From Streptomyces sp. ITFR-21 (GTDB taxonomy: Bacteria > Actinomycetota > Actinomycetes > Streptomycetales > Streptomycetaceae): DNA of 64,000 bases. The first letter of the stretch is position 1, and each line of letters begins with the position of its first letter. Position numbers and translations under genes: made by a program. This document shows positions 1 to 8,724 of the stretch, one piece after another. The notes under the pieces were generated by a model. The model did not search any database. It saw only the letters and a program-made list of their open reading frames with translations, and had not been told where the DNA came from. The stretch lies in NCBI RefSeq assembly GCF_031844685.1, contig NZ_CP134605.1:3896001-3960000 (forward strand). Reading direction: 5' to 3'.

Positions 1-101
1 ACGCCGACGGCGTGCCCACCAGCTCCGACCACCCGGCCGCCAGCACCTCCCCGACCCGCGCGTACGCCCTCAGCCCGAACGTGAAGGACTCGGCGCCGTA
101 G
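1..101 (+). CDS. C-terminal tail of an unidentified protein (5' end outside window)
   Basis: An open frame enters from the left edge and stops at TAG 99-101. The last 32 codons are strongly G/C-ending, and a strong hairpin follows 11 bp later, so this looks like the true end of a gene. The visible tail has the motif SSDHPAAST. A SDH triplet near the C-terminus is typical of endonuclease/exonuclease/phosphatase-family enzymes, but so little is visible that this is only a hint. Confidence 0.5.
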   Translation, partial: ADGVPTSSDHPAASTSPTRAYALSPNVKDSAP

Positions 102-112
102 GCCCCCGGCGG

Positions 113-153
113 CGCGCCGCCCGGCGCCCCGGCAGCGGGTGCCGGGCGGCGCG
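113..153 (+). terminator. Strong GC hairpin after the first gene
   Basis: Arms 113-129 and 137-153 pair over 17 bp with one mismatch around a 7-nt loop. It lies 11 bp past the TAG at 99-101. There is no T-run, as is usual for Streptomyces terminators. Confidence 0.7.
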
Positions 154-233
154 GCCAACCGGACGCCCCTCTCCCTGATCTCTCGGCCGGCCTGCGGCAG
201 CCCGCCTTTTCCACAAGTTCCACGAAGCGGTCG

Positions 234-647
234 GTGACGCAGGAGTTCGCGGTCACCGTCTTTCAGCGGGACCCGGGGTCTCCTCCGCCGAACCGTGGCA
301 GGACGGCACCAAGCGTCCCTACGGTGTCCGTGAAATTCAGCGCCGGCGCGGTCATGCGGCTGTCGATCACGGCTGTGTCGCCCGCCGGTGAGAAGGACAG
401 CGAGCCCGAGGTACCCATTGCGGCGGCCCCGCCCGGCGAGATTCCGCTGCCGGACCCGTTCGAGGGCGGGAAGATCACCCCGCAGCGCGCCGAGAGGTAT
501 CTCGCCGCCCCGCCGAGCAACTCGGGCAGCCCGGAGACCGCCGGCACCTACGCCTACTCCGCCCGGGAGACCGCGGCCGTCCACCCCGGGCTCGGTGTGA
601 ACTCTTACAGCGGCGGCAAGGCGCACATGCTCATCACCGCCGTGTGA
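234..647 (+). CDS. Hypothetical protein, 137 aa
   Basis: I do not recognise this protein. It would start at GTG 234 and stop at TGA 645-647. No good ribosome binding site is visible. The 3' two thirds of the frame has strong G/C-ending codon use, while the first 40 codons are more mixed. It is proline- and alanine-rich, with no membrane segment or signal peptide. A strong hairpin sits 30 bp after its stop, which supports a transcribed gene ending here. It could be a decayed or 5'-altered gene. Confidence 0.35.
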   Translation: MTQEFAVTVFQRDPGSPPPNRGRTAPSVPTVSVKFSAGAVMRLSITAVSPAGEKDSEPEVPIAAAPPGEIPLPDPFEGGKITPQRAERYLAAPPSNSGSPETAGTYAYSARETAAVHPGLGVNSYSGGKAHMLITAV

Positions 648-677
648 GGTCCGGAGTCCCGGACGCGGCGCCACGAG

Positions 678-715
678 CCCCCCTGCCGACCGGCCGTCAC
701 CGGTCCGGCAGGGGG
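678..715 (+). terminator. Hairpin terminator after the 234-647 ORF
   Basis: CCCCCTGCCGACCGG pairs with CCGGTCCGGCAGGGGG across a short loop, with one bulged base. It sits between two converging genes (234-647 and the TetR gene ending at 775) and could serve both strands. Confidence 0.7.
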
Positions 716-774
716 TCGCGGCGCTGCGGGCGCGATCGGCGCCGCCTACGGCCCGGCCTGCCGCCGTTGCGCGG

Positions 775-1386
775 CTATCGCGGCAGGCGCAGCCCCGCGA
801 CGAGGAGTTCGACCAGCCGGCGCGCGTCGTAGCGCGGGTCGTGGCCGGCGCCGATGCAGAGGTTGCCGACGCCGCGCAGGAGTTCGTAGGCGTCCACGCC
901 GGGGCGGATCTCGCCGGCGGCGGTCGCGGCGTCGAGCAGCCCGGCGCACACGGGCAGCAGCCGGCCGAGGAAGTAGGCGTGCAGCGCCGCGAAGTCGGCG
1001 TTGTCGGGCTGCAGTACGGCGGCGAGGCCGTGCCTGGTGACCAGGAAGTCGACGAACAGGCCGATCCAACGCGCCAGCGCGGCATGAGGGGTCGGGCCGG
1101 CCGCCAGCAGGCCGGGGCCGGCGTCGGCGCAGGCGTCGACCTGGTGGCGGTAGACGGCGATGACGAGGTCGGCCCGCGTCGGGAAGTGGCGGTAGATCGT
1201 GCCGGTCCCGACGCCGGCCCTGGCGGCGATGTCCCATACCGGTGCCTCGACCCCCGACGTGACGAAGATCGCGGCGGCGGCGTCGAGCAGGTCCTCCTCG
1301 TTGCGCCGGGCGTCGGCCCGCCTGGGCCGGGCCGCGTGCCCCGCGCCGCTCCCACCGCTCCCACCGCTCCCGCTGTCGTCGTCCAC
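775..1386 (-). CDS. TetR/AcrR family transcriptional regulator
   Basis: A 203-aa one-component repressor. Residues about 20-65 form the TetR helix-turn-helix, with the typical run WDIAARAGVGTGTIYRHFP that ends recognition helix 3. The rest is a helical ligand-binding domain. Start GTG 1386 is chosen because GGGGGAG precedes it at good spacing; an upstream open frame continues but has no better start. A Ser/Gly-rich N-terminal tail precedes the domain. A perfect palindrome lies 57 bp upstream (1443-1457) and a related site lies at 1684-1702, so it is probably self-regulating and may control a rightward promoter. The ligand is unknown. Confidence 0.85.
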   Translation of the reverse strand: MDDDSGSGGSGGSGAGHAARPRRADARRNEEDLLDAAAAIFVTSGVEAPVWDIAARAGVGTGTIYRHFPTRADLVIAVYRHQVDACADAGPGLLAAGPTPHAALARWIGLFVDFLVTRHGLAAVLQPDNADFAALHAYFLGRLLPVCAGLLDAATAAGEIRPGVDAYELLRGVGNLCIGAGHDPRYDARRLVELLVAGLRLPR

Positions 1387-1442
1387 CGTGCCGCTCTCCC
1401 CCTGCTGGGTCCGCTCTCCAGGCGGCGTTCCCCACCACCAAT

Positions 1443-1457
1443 CGGAACGAAGTTCCG
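1443..1457. promoter_or_regulatory. Probable TetR operator (perfect palindrome)
   Basis: CGGAAC-GAA-GTTCCG is a perfect 6-3-6 palindrome upstream of the TetR gene. The half site CGGAACGAA recurs on the other strand at 1690-1698 (TTCGTTCCG), which suggests the same protein binds both places. Confidence 0.65.
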
Positions 1458-1660
1458 CTTGGGTCGTGATGCCAGAGCGGCGGCCGGCGGACCAACGCCC
1501 GCGGCCCCGGCCACGGATCGGCGCGATCCGCCACCGACCGGCCGGCGACCGGCCGGCGACCGGCCACCGACCGGCCGGCGTGCGCCCGTCGTGCGGGCGG
1601 CGGGCGGCGCCCGTCGTGCAGGCGGCGGGACCGGCCGGGGCGGCCCGGGGCAGCCCGGTC

Positions 1661-1702
1661 TTGACAAGAGCGCCCACCTGGCACGTACGTTCGTTCCGCA
1701 CC
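1661..1702 (+). promoter_or_regulatory. Rightward promoter with overlapping TetR-like site
   Basis: TTGACA (1661-1666) is a perfect -35 element. About 17-19 bp downstream is the sequence GTACGTTCGTTCCG, which carries the TetR half site where the -10 and start point would lie. The promoter points toward the monooxygenase at 2117 but leaves over 400 nt of leader. Confidence 0.45.
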
Positions 1703-2116
1703 AACTGTGACACGGCCTCGGGGCCCGGCTCGGCTTGTCGAAGCCGTGGGCTCCGCGGGCCGTGCGCCGCGGCGCCGTCGGGCGCCGGCGACAGGTCGAC
1801 GGGAGTCACACCGTGAGGGCATCGCACGTCGGACCGGTCGGGGCCGCGGTTCCGCTGCCGGTCCGGACGAAGCGCCGGCACGTCGACCTCTGCCGCACCC
1901 ACGCCGCCCTCTGTCGCTGACGGTCCGCGCCGGTCTGCCCCGGGCGGCCCGCGCCGCTCCCGTTTCCCCCGTTTCCCCTTCCCCGGCAGGCCCGCGTGCC
2001 CGTGGCGCCGCCCGGCCAAACCCGGTCCGGCGTGCCGGAACTGTTCGTTCACCCCGAGCAATCCCCCGCCCCGAGACACCGGCGATGCCCGCGGCGTCGG
2101 CGAGAATGGACGAGTT
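1703..2116. other. Gene-poor stretch before the monooxygenase
   Basis: About 410 bp of very GC-rich DNA. All frames are open because of composition, and none looks like a protein. I found no fragment of the missing N-terminal strand of the monooxygenase in any frame. 1535-1640, on the other side of the promoter, holds short direct repeats (ACCGGCCGGCG and GCGCCCGTCGTGC types). Confidence 0.5.
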
Positions 2117-3454
2117 GTGAGCGCGAAGCGCCCCAGGACGCTGAAAACCGTCACCGGAGCCGGTGGCACGTCGGAGACCTACGACCTGGCGATCGACCCC
2201 ACCAGGTCCACGCTGGACACCGCCGTACGGGTGGCGAAGCTCGCCGAGGCCGCGAGGATCGACGCCCTGTTCACCGCCGACCTGCTCAGCTTCGGCGCCC
2301 AGGGGGCGATCGGGTCGCAGGAACCGCTGGTCTTCGTCTCGGCGCTGAGCCAGGTGACGTCGCGGATCGGCCTGATCGCCACGGTCTCCAGCACGTTCCA
2401 CCATCCGTTCAACCTGGCCCGGCTGTTCGGCACCCTCGACCACGTCAGCAACGGGCGGGCCGCCTGGAACCTGGTGACCTCCTCGATCGGCGAGGAGAAC
2501 TTCGGCCCCGGCGAACTGCCCAGCCCGGAGGAGCGCTACGCGCGCGCCGCGGAGACGCTGGAGGTGGTCAACGCGCTGTGGGACAGCTGGGAGCCGGGCG
2601 CGCTGACCGTCGGCGCGGACGGCAAGGCGGTGCTGCACCCCGCCCGGGTACGCCCCATCCACCACTCCGGCCGGTTCTTCACCGTGGCGGGTCCGCTGAA
2701 CATCCCACCGCTGCCGCAGCGCCGCCCGGTGCAGATCCAGGCCGGGCAGTCCGCGGCGGGTACCGCCCTGGGCGCGCGCTACGCCGAGATCGTCTTCACC
2801 TCGCTGCCCACCCTCGACATCGCGGCGGACTTCACCCGCACGATCCGGGCCCAGGCCGGGCAACTCGGCCGGCCCGGCGGCCTGCCGCTGATCTTCAGCT
2901 CGCTGCACGCCACGTACGGCGCCACGGAGGAGGAGGCACAGCGGCTCGTACGCGAGCGCCGCGAGGCGATCGACTTCGAACGCGGGCGCGCCCTGGTGGC
3001 CGACATGCTCGGCGGCGGAGTCGACCTGGCGGACCTCCCGCTCGACGAGAAGCTGCCGGAGAGCCTGCTGCCCGACGTCACCTCGGTGAACCGCCGGCGC
3101 GGTCGGGTCGACATCTTCGCCGGCTACGCGCGGCAGGGCTACACGCTGCGCGAACTCGTCATCGCCGCCCAGGACACCGGGCACTGGGCCGTCGCGGGCA
3201 CCCCCGAGCAGCTCGCCGACGCCGTCGAGGAGCGCTTCCGGGCCGGCGTCCTCGACGTGATCTCGCTCGGCGGCCTCGCCGACCCCCGGCAGCACGACTT
3301 CGCCGTCAACGGCCTGCTCCACGAGCTGCGCAAGCGGAAGATCGTCGCCCCCGACTACACCGGCACCACCCTGCGCGAGAACCTCGGCCTCGACCTGCCG
3401 CCCCGCGCCGGGGCGCCGGTCCCCGCCGCCCCCGCGGCCACGACGCCGCGCTGA
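2117..3454 (+). CDS. LLM-class flavin-dependent monooxygenase (NtaA/SnaA/DszA family)
   Basis: A 445-aa protein of the bacterial-luciferase fold. It would use FMNH2 from a partner reductase to oxidise a small organic, aminopolycarboxylate or sulfur substrate. Family features visible are TADLLSFGAQ, the GLIATVSSTFHHPFNLAR strand-helix, VSNGRAAWNLVTS, QIQAGQSAAGTALGARYAEIVFT and the C-terminal GTPEQLADAVEERF region. The N-terminus is odd. Family members begin with a beta strand and loop (HLNAF...GHHEAAWRHP type) that contributes to the FMN pocket, and here only a polar stretch (ETYDLAIDPTRS) precedes helix 1. Start GTG 2117 has a weak ribosome site. The N-terminus is either divergent or truncated. 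The flavin reductase at 13.3 kb could in principle supply FMNH2. Confidence 0.85.
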   Translation: MSAKRPRTLKTVTGAGGTSETYDLAIDPTRSTLDTAVRVAKLAEAARIDALFTADLLSFGAQGAIGSQEPLVFVSALSQVTSRIGLIATVSSTFHHPFNLARLFGTLDHVSNGRAAWNLVTSSIGEENFGPGELPSPEERYARAAETLEVVNALWDSWEPGALTVGADGKAVLHPARVRPIHHSGRFFTVAGPLNIPPLPQRRPVQIQAGQSAAGTALGARYAEIVFTSLPTLDIAADFTRTIRAQAGQLGRPGGLPLIFSSLHATYGATEEEAQRLVRERREAIDFERGRALVADMLGGGVDLADLPLDEKLPESLLPDVTSVNRRRGRVDIFAGYARQGYTLRELVIAAQDTGHWAVAGTPEQLADAVEERFRAGVLDVISLGGLADPRQHDFAVNGLLHELRKRKIVAPDYTGTTLRENLGLDLPPRAGAPVPAAPAATTPR

Positions 3455-3702
3455 CCGGCGACCCCGAAGCCGGGCGCTCCCGAAGGAGGTTGTCCGTAGG
3501 CCGCCCCGCCCCGCCCCGCCTTGCCTCGCCCTGCCCCGCCCCGACCCGCCTTGCCCCGGCTGGTCCGCACCGGCCGCCGGTGGTCCACTGGACACCAGGC
3601 CGGGGTACGGGGGCGGGTCCGGTGGCCGGCGCGCTGGGGCATCGGGGCGGTCCGCGGGCCGCGGCGGTCGGGGTCCTGCTTCTTCTTCCCTCGGGGGTCG
3701 CG

Positions 3703-4083
3703 GTGAGGGCAGGCACGGGTACGGGTTCGTTGGCGGGGCGTCGGCGCGGAGCGCCGGCCGGGCGGTGGGCGGCGGTGCCGCTCGCCCTCGCGGGGATCGG
3801 CCTGTCGACACCCGCGCAGGCGGCGGGCGGTGGCGGAACCGGTCACGGTACGGGCCGGGGCACCGGTCATGGAGCGGCGCGCGCGAGCGTCCGCGACAGC
3901 GGCCGGGCGACCGGGGGCACGCCGTCGCACGCCGTGCCGGCACGGTCCACACCGTCGTCTACACCGGCCTGCTGAACAGCGACGCCGTCGCCGTGGTGGA
4001 CGCCACCAGCGGTACGCGGACAGCGACGGTCGCGACCGGCGACCAGTCGCAGGCGATCGCGGCGAACGCGGCCGGGACCCGGG
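3703..4083 (+). pseudogene. Remnant of a secreted YVTN-type beta-propeller gene
   Basis: From GTG 3703 the frame encodes an arginine-rich N-terminus, a hydrophobic core and an alanine cleavage site (LSTPAQA then AGGGG), that is, a secretion signal. In a different frame, 3945-4083, lies one clear YVTN/lactonase-like repeat: VYTGLLNSDAVAVVDATSG, then TRTATVATGDQSQAIAANA and GTRV. A frameshift must lie between about 3840 and 3945. After GTRV, where the family continues with YVAN, the similarity stops exactly where a dispersed repeat begins. No further blades follow. Read as a degraded gene broken by a frameshift and by the repeat. Confidence 0.7.
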
Positions 4084-4259
4084 TGGTCCCCGCGGCGTCG
4101 CGGGGCCCGGCCCGCAGGTCCGCCGTGTTCCCGTCGGTCGGCGCCGGGCCCCTCGGCCCGGCGGCCGGGCAGGTAGCGCCGCCGCGCCGCCTCCCTCCTC
4201 CGCTGCGCGGCGCAAAACGCACCGGGTCCCGCTCCGCCGCCCACGGGGATCCACCCGAC
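4079..4259 (+). repeat. Dispersed MITE-like repeat, copy A (about 180 bp)
   Basis: It begins CCGGGTGGTCCCCGCGGCG and ends GGGGATCCACCCGAC, so its ends are imperfect inverted repeats. Inside it shares long blocks with the 63.1 kb copy in the same orientation: GCGTCGCGGG-CCCGGCCCGCA, CCGTCGGTCGGCG, CGCCTCCCTCC, GCACCGG-CCCGCTCCGCC. It is about 30 bp longer in the middle than the other copies. It lies inside the YVTN gene remnant. Confidence 0.75.
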
Positions 4260-5154
4260 CGGCCCCGGCCCGCCGCATCCCCGCCCACCCGCCCACCCGC
4301 ACGCGCCCCCGCCGCCCCCGCCGCACTCGCCGCACCCGCCGCCCCCGCCGCACCCGCCGCCCTCGCCGTCCCCCGGTCACCGGGGCCCGGCGGGGGCGGC
4401 GCCGTGTGCTCGGGCGGGGCGCCGCGCGGGCGGGGAATGCAGGCGGCACCCTTTCCCTTCCCGGGTTTCCGGCATCCCCGCGGGCGGCGCCGGCGCGCCG
4501 CCCGCCGCACCCGCGGGCGGCTTTTCCGGCCTGACCCCGGCGGTTTTCCCGGCGGGCCGCCGCAGGCCGGGCGGCCGGGCCGGAAGCCGCGCGTCCGCGC
4601 AGGTCGGGGGAGCCCGGGAGCCGCCGTCGGGCTCGGGTGCGGCGGCGCGGTGGTAATGCCGGGCCGCCGAATCCGCTGGCTGAATCCGCCGGCTGAATCC
4701 GCCGGCTTTTCCGGTCGGCCCGGAAATCCCCGCCGCGCCCCGGGCCACCCCGCGACCGCCATTCCGAGCGAGCGGAGACCGGCGTTCCCGGGCCGGGCGC
4801 CGGGGCGCTCCCCGGGGCCGCGGCGCCCCTCCCGCCCGGCCGCCGGGCCGGCTCCGGCAGGGCATCCCCGCCGCCCTACATCGAATCTTGCGGAGGAAAG
4901 TAGTGATTAAGCAAAGATGCGTCTGGATATTGCGCGCCCGTGTCCGTGAGATTACGGTGCCCCTTGCGCCGTCACCGCCCGCACTGCCGCACCAAGCCCA
5001 GGACCCCCCCGCCCCCCCATCCGCTCACGGAGCCAGCACCGCGTCCGACCGTGCTCCGTGCCGCGTCAGCTCCATGTGCCCTCGCTCCCCCCTGCCGCCT
5101 CACGGCGGCACCCGACGGTGCAGAACCGGCATCGAATGTCGAAAGGAGCAGAAG
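4260..5154. other. Long gene-free stretch upstream of the glucanase
   Basis: 4260-4880 is extremely GC-rich, with a proline/alanine codon-like run (CGCCGCACC type) and a 13-bp direct repeat of GGCTGAATCCGCC type near 4677-4705. 4880-4960 is clearly richer in A/T and contains GGAGGAAAG followed by GTG 4903. That frame runs open into the glucanase, so a longer product is formally possible, but the translated stretch is not protein-like. A candidate promoter is TTGCGC (4930-4935), 17 bp, TACGGT (4953-4958). Confidence 0.45.
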
Positions 5155-8100
5155 TTGTTCCAGTCCATGCGCTACCTAGGGCGAACGATCGCCGTGGGAG
5201 GCACCACCGCGCTGATCGCCGCCGCCGGCGTCTTCGCGCTGACGGTCCCCCCGGCGGTGGCCGCCGCCACCGCCGCCACCGGCGGCAGCGGCGCGAACCT
5301 GCCGTACGTCGAGGTGCAGGCGGAGAACTCCGCCACCAACGGGACCGCCATCGGCCCGAGTTACGCCCAGGGCCAGCTGGCCGACGAGGCGTCGTACCGC
5401 AAGGCGGTGACGCTGCAGGGCGCCGGCAAGTACGTCACGTTCACCACGCCGGTGGCCACCAACTCGATCGACTTCCGGTACAGCATCCCGGACACCGCGG
5501 GCGGCTCGGTCTACACCGCCCCGCTGTCGCTGTACATCAACGGCACCAAGCAGTCCGACTTCTCGTTGACCAACGCCTATAGCTGGTACTACGGCAGTTA
5601 CCCGTTCACCAACTCGCCGGGCAGCAACCCGCACCACTTCTTCGACGAGACGCACCGCCTGTTCCCGACCACCTATCCGGCGGGCACCACCTTCAAGCTG
5701 CAGGTCGACGCCGAGGACACCGCGTCCTCGTACACGATCGACTTCGCCGACTTCGAGCAGGTCGGCGCCGCTCTGACCGCCCCCTCCGGCTCGGTCTCGG
5801 TGACCAGCAAGGGCGCGGACGCCAGCGGCGCGGCCGACTCCACCGCCGCGTTCAACTCCGCGATCAGCGCGGCCGGTCCGGGCGGCACGGTGTGGATCCC
5901 GCCGGGCACGTACAACATCCCGGGCCACATCGCGGTCAACAACGTGACGGTCGCCGGCGCCGGTATGTGGTATTCGACGGTCACCGGTACGGCGCCCGGC
6001 TTCTACGGCAACTCCGCGCCGTCGGCCAGCACCAACGTGCACCTGCAGAACTTCGCGATCTTCGGCAACGTCCAGGAGCGCGACGACAGCGCCCAGGTGA
6101 ACGGCATCGGCGGCGCGCTGAGCAACTCGACGGTGACCGGCGTCTGGATCGACCACGAGAAGGTCGGCGCCTGGATGGACGGGCCGATGACGGGCCTGAC
6201 CTTCAGCGGGGTCCGGATCCGGGACACCACCGCGGACGGCATCAACTTCCACGGCGGCGTCACCAACTCGACGGTCACCAACAGCGACATCCGCAACACC
6301 GGTGACGACGGCATCGCGACCTGGGCGGACTCCGCGCTCGGCGCCGACGCCAACGACACGATCTCCAACAACAACGTGCAGCTGCAGATCCTCGCCAACG
6401 GCATCGCGATCTACGGCGGTCACGACAACACCGTCAGCGGCAACCGGGTGATCGACACCGGTCTGGCCCAGGGCGGCGGCATCCACGTGGGGCAGCGCTT
6501 CACCTCCACGCCGGTCGGCACCACCACGATCTCCAACAACACCCTGATCCGCGACGGCAGCCTCGACCCGAACTGGCAGTTCGGCGTCGGCGCGCTGTGG
6601 TTCGACGGCAGCCAGGGGGCGATCACCGGCCCGATCAACGTGAGCAACGCGCTGATCCAGCAGAGCCCGTACGAAGCGGTCCAGTGGGTCGAGGGCACGG
6701 TCAGCGGGGTCAGCCTGGACAACGTGACCATCGCCGGCACCGGTACCTTCGCCCTCCAGGAACAGACCGGCGGCGCCGCGAAGTTCACCAACGTCACGGC
6801 GACCGGCGTGGGCGCGCCCTCCCCGGTGTACAGCTGCGAAGGCGGGAACTTCGCGGTGACGGACGGCGGCGGCAACTCCGGTATCACCGGTACGCCGATC
6901 TGCGGCCCGTGGCCGACCCCGGTCTTCCCGCCCTACCCGGCCGAGGGCGTGACCGCCACCCCGGGCGCGCTCAACTTCGGCTCGGTCGCCACCGGTTCGA
7001 CCAGCGCGGCGCAGACCGTGACGGTCTCCAACCCGACCAACGCCGCCGCGGCCGTCGCCTCGATCGCCGCCACGGGCGACTTCTCGCAGACCAACACCTG
7101 CGGTACGTCGATCCCGGCCAACGGCTCCTGCACGGTCAGCGTGAAGTTCGTGCCGACCGCGACCGGCAGCCGGACCGGCACCCTCACGGTCACCGCGGGC
7201 GGCAGCACCAGCACGGTGACCCTGTCCGGCAACGGCACCGCGCCGGGCCCGATCCTCAACACCGACCCGGGCGGCCTGTCCTTCGCCGCCACCGTCGTCG
7301 GCTCCTCGGCCGCCACCCAGGCGGTGACGGTGAGCAACACCGGCACCACCTCGGCGACCGTCTCCGGCGTCTCGGTGACCGGTGACTTCAGCCAGACCAA
7401 CAACTGCGGCACCGTCGCGGTCGGTTCGTCCTGCACGGTGACCGTCGGGTTCAAGCCCACCGCGGGCGGCGCCCGCACCGGCACCCTGACCGTCACCAGC
7501 AACGCCAACAACAGCCCGACCACCGTCGGCCTGAGCGGCAGCGGCATCGACAGCTCCACCGACATCGCGGCCGGCCGCCCGGCGTCGGCGAGTTCCAGCA
7601 GCGGCGTCTACGTCGCCGGCAACGTCACCGACGCGGACGCCTCCACCTATTGGGAGAGCGCCAACGGCGCCTTCCCGCAGTGGGCGCAGGTCGACCTCGG
7701 CCAGAACTACAGCGTCGGCAAGGTCGTCCTGAAGCTCCCGCCGGCCACCGCCTGGGCTACCCGTACCGAGACCCTGTCGGTGCAGGGCTCCACGGACGGC
7801 TCCGCCTTCTCCACCCTGGTGGGCTCGGCCGGCTACACCTTCGACCCGAACGCCAACAACAACACGGTGACGATCACCTTCAACGCCGCCACCGAGCGGT
7901 ACCTGCGGGTCAACATCACCGCCAACAGCGGCTGGAGCGCCGGTCAGCTGTCGGACGTCGAGGTCTTCCCGAGCGGCGGCAGCACCAACCCGACGTCGGC
8001 GACGCTGTCGACGAACCCGGGCTCACTGACGTTCGCCACGCAGGCCCTCAACACCGCCAGCAGCGCGCAGACGGTCACGGTGACCAACACCGGTACCGCC

Positions 8101-8724
8101 GCCGCGACCGTCTCCGGGGTCTCCACCAGCGGCGACTTCTCGCAGACCAACACCTGCGGGACGTCCGTCGCGGTGAACGCCTCCTGCGCGGTCAGCGTGA
8201 AGTTCACCCCGACCGCGTCCGGCACCCGGACCGGCAGCCTGACCATCACCGGCAACGCGTCGAACAGCCCGACCACGGTCGCGCTGACCGGCACCGGAGC
8301 CGGCACGGTCAGCACCAACCTGGCGGCCGGCAAGGCCACCAGCGAGTCCAGCCACGCCGATGTCTACGCCTCGTCGAACGTGACGGACGACAACCAGAAC
8401 AGCTACTGGGAGAGCGCCAACAACGCCTTCCCGCAGTGGGTGCAGGTGGACCTCGGCTCCGCGCAGAGCGCCGGCCGGGTCGTCCTCCAGCTCCCCGCCG
8501 CCTGGGGTGCCCGCAACCAGACCCTGACGGTCTCGGGCAGCACCAACGGCAGCACCTTCACCACCCTCAAGGCGTCGGCGACCTACACCTTCGACCCGAA
8601 CACGAACGACACGGTCACCATCACGTTCCCCGCGTCCACCCAGCGCTACTTCCGGGTGACCCTCACGGCGAACACCGGCTGGCCGGCCGGACAGCTCTCG
8701 GAGTTCCAGGTCTGGAACAGCTGA
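5155..8724 (+). CDS. Secreted GH87 alpha-1,3-glucanase (mutanase) with discoidin and anchor-type Ig domains
   Basis: A 1189-aa secreted enzyme predicted to cleave alpha-1,3-glucan of fungal walls or bacterial mutan. Start TTG 5155 is chosen because AAAGGAG lies 6-7 nt upstream; ATG 5167 is too far. Order: signal peptide (1 to about 38); N-terminal beta-sandwich, CBM35/6-like (about 49-205); right-handed beta-helix catalytic domain (about 210-590); two Ig-like choice-of-anchor-D repeats (about 599-696 and 699-799); discoidin/F5-8C domain (803-940); third Ig-like repeat (946-1052); second discoidin domain (1055-1189). Asp361 (DGINFH) and Asp384-Asp385 (NTGDDGIA) have the same 23 and 1 spacing as the catalytic Asp1067/1090/1091 reported for Bacillus circulans Agl-KA. 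Monocistronic, with no partner genes nearby. Confidence 0.88.
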   Translation: MFQSMRYLGRTIAVGGTTALIAAAGVFALTVPPAVAAATAATGGSGANLPYVEVQAENSATNGTAIGPSYAQGQLADEASYRKAVTLQGAGKYVTFTTPVATNSIDFRYSIPDTAGGSVYTAPLSLYINGTKQSDFSLTNAYSWYYGSYPFTNSPGSNPHHFFDETHRLFPTTYPAGTTFKLQVDAEDTASSYTIDFADFEQVGAALTAPSGSVSVTSKGADASGAADSTAAFNSAISAAGPGGTVWIPPGTYNIPGHIAVNNVTVAGAGMWYSTVTGTAPGFYGNSAPSASTNVHLQNFAIFGNVQERDDSAQVNGIGGALSNSTVTGVWIDHEKVGAWMDGPMTGLTFSGVRIRDTTADGINFHGGVTNSTVTNSDIRNTGDDGIATWADSALGADANDTISNNNVQLQILANGIAIYGGHDNTVSGNRVIDTGLAQGGGIHVGQRFTSTPVGTTTISNNTLIRDGSLDPNWQFGVGALWFDGSQGAITGPINVSNALIQQSPYEAVQWVEGTVSGVSLDNVTIAGTGTFALQEQTGGAAKFTNVTATGVGAPSPVYSCEGGNFAVTDGGGNSGITGTPICGPWPTPVFPPYPAEGVTATPGALNFGSVATGSTSAAQTVTVSNPTNAAAAVASIAATGDFSQTNTCGTSIPANGSCTVSVKFVPTATGSRTGTLTVTAGGSTSTVTLSGNGTAPGPILNTDPGGLSFAATVVGSSAATQAVTVSNTGTTSATVSGVSVTGDFSQTNNCGTVAVGSSCTVTVGFKPTAGGARTGTLTVTSNANNSPTTVGLSGSGIDSSTDIAAGRPASASSSSGVYVAGNVTDADASTYWESANGAFPQWAQVDLGQNYSVGKVVLKLPPATAWATRTETLSVQGSTDGSAFSTLVGSAGYTFDPNANNNTVTITFNAATERYLRVNITANSGWSAGQLSDVEVFPSGGSTNPTSATLSTNPGSLTFATQALNTASSAQTVTVTNTGTAAATVSGVSTSGDFSQTNTCGTSVAVNASCAVSVKFTPTASGTRTGSLTITGNASNSPTTVALTGTGAGTVSTNLAAGKATSESSHADVYASSNVTDDNQNSYWESANNAFPQWVQVDLGSAQSAGRVVLQLPAAWGARNQTLTVSGSTNGSTFTTLKASATYTFDPNTNDTVTITFPASTQRYFRVTLTANTGWPAGQLSEFQVWNS

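Noticed and set aside
746..3952. Open frame of 1068 codons on the minus strand
   Set aside because: Arg/Pro/Ala-rich shadow frame. It runs antisense through the monooxygenase and through the TetR gene in another frame; long open frames without meaning are normal at this GC content.
4903..5154. Longer N-terminus for the glucanase starting at GTG 4903
   Set aside because: Although GGAGGAAAG precedes it, the translated stretch is Pro/Ser/Arg-rich and would bury the signal peptide. TTG 5155 with AAAGGAG fits better.
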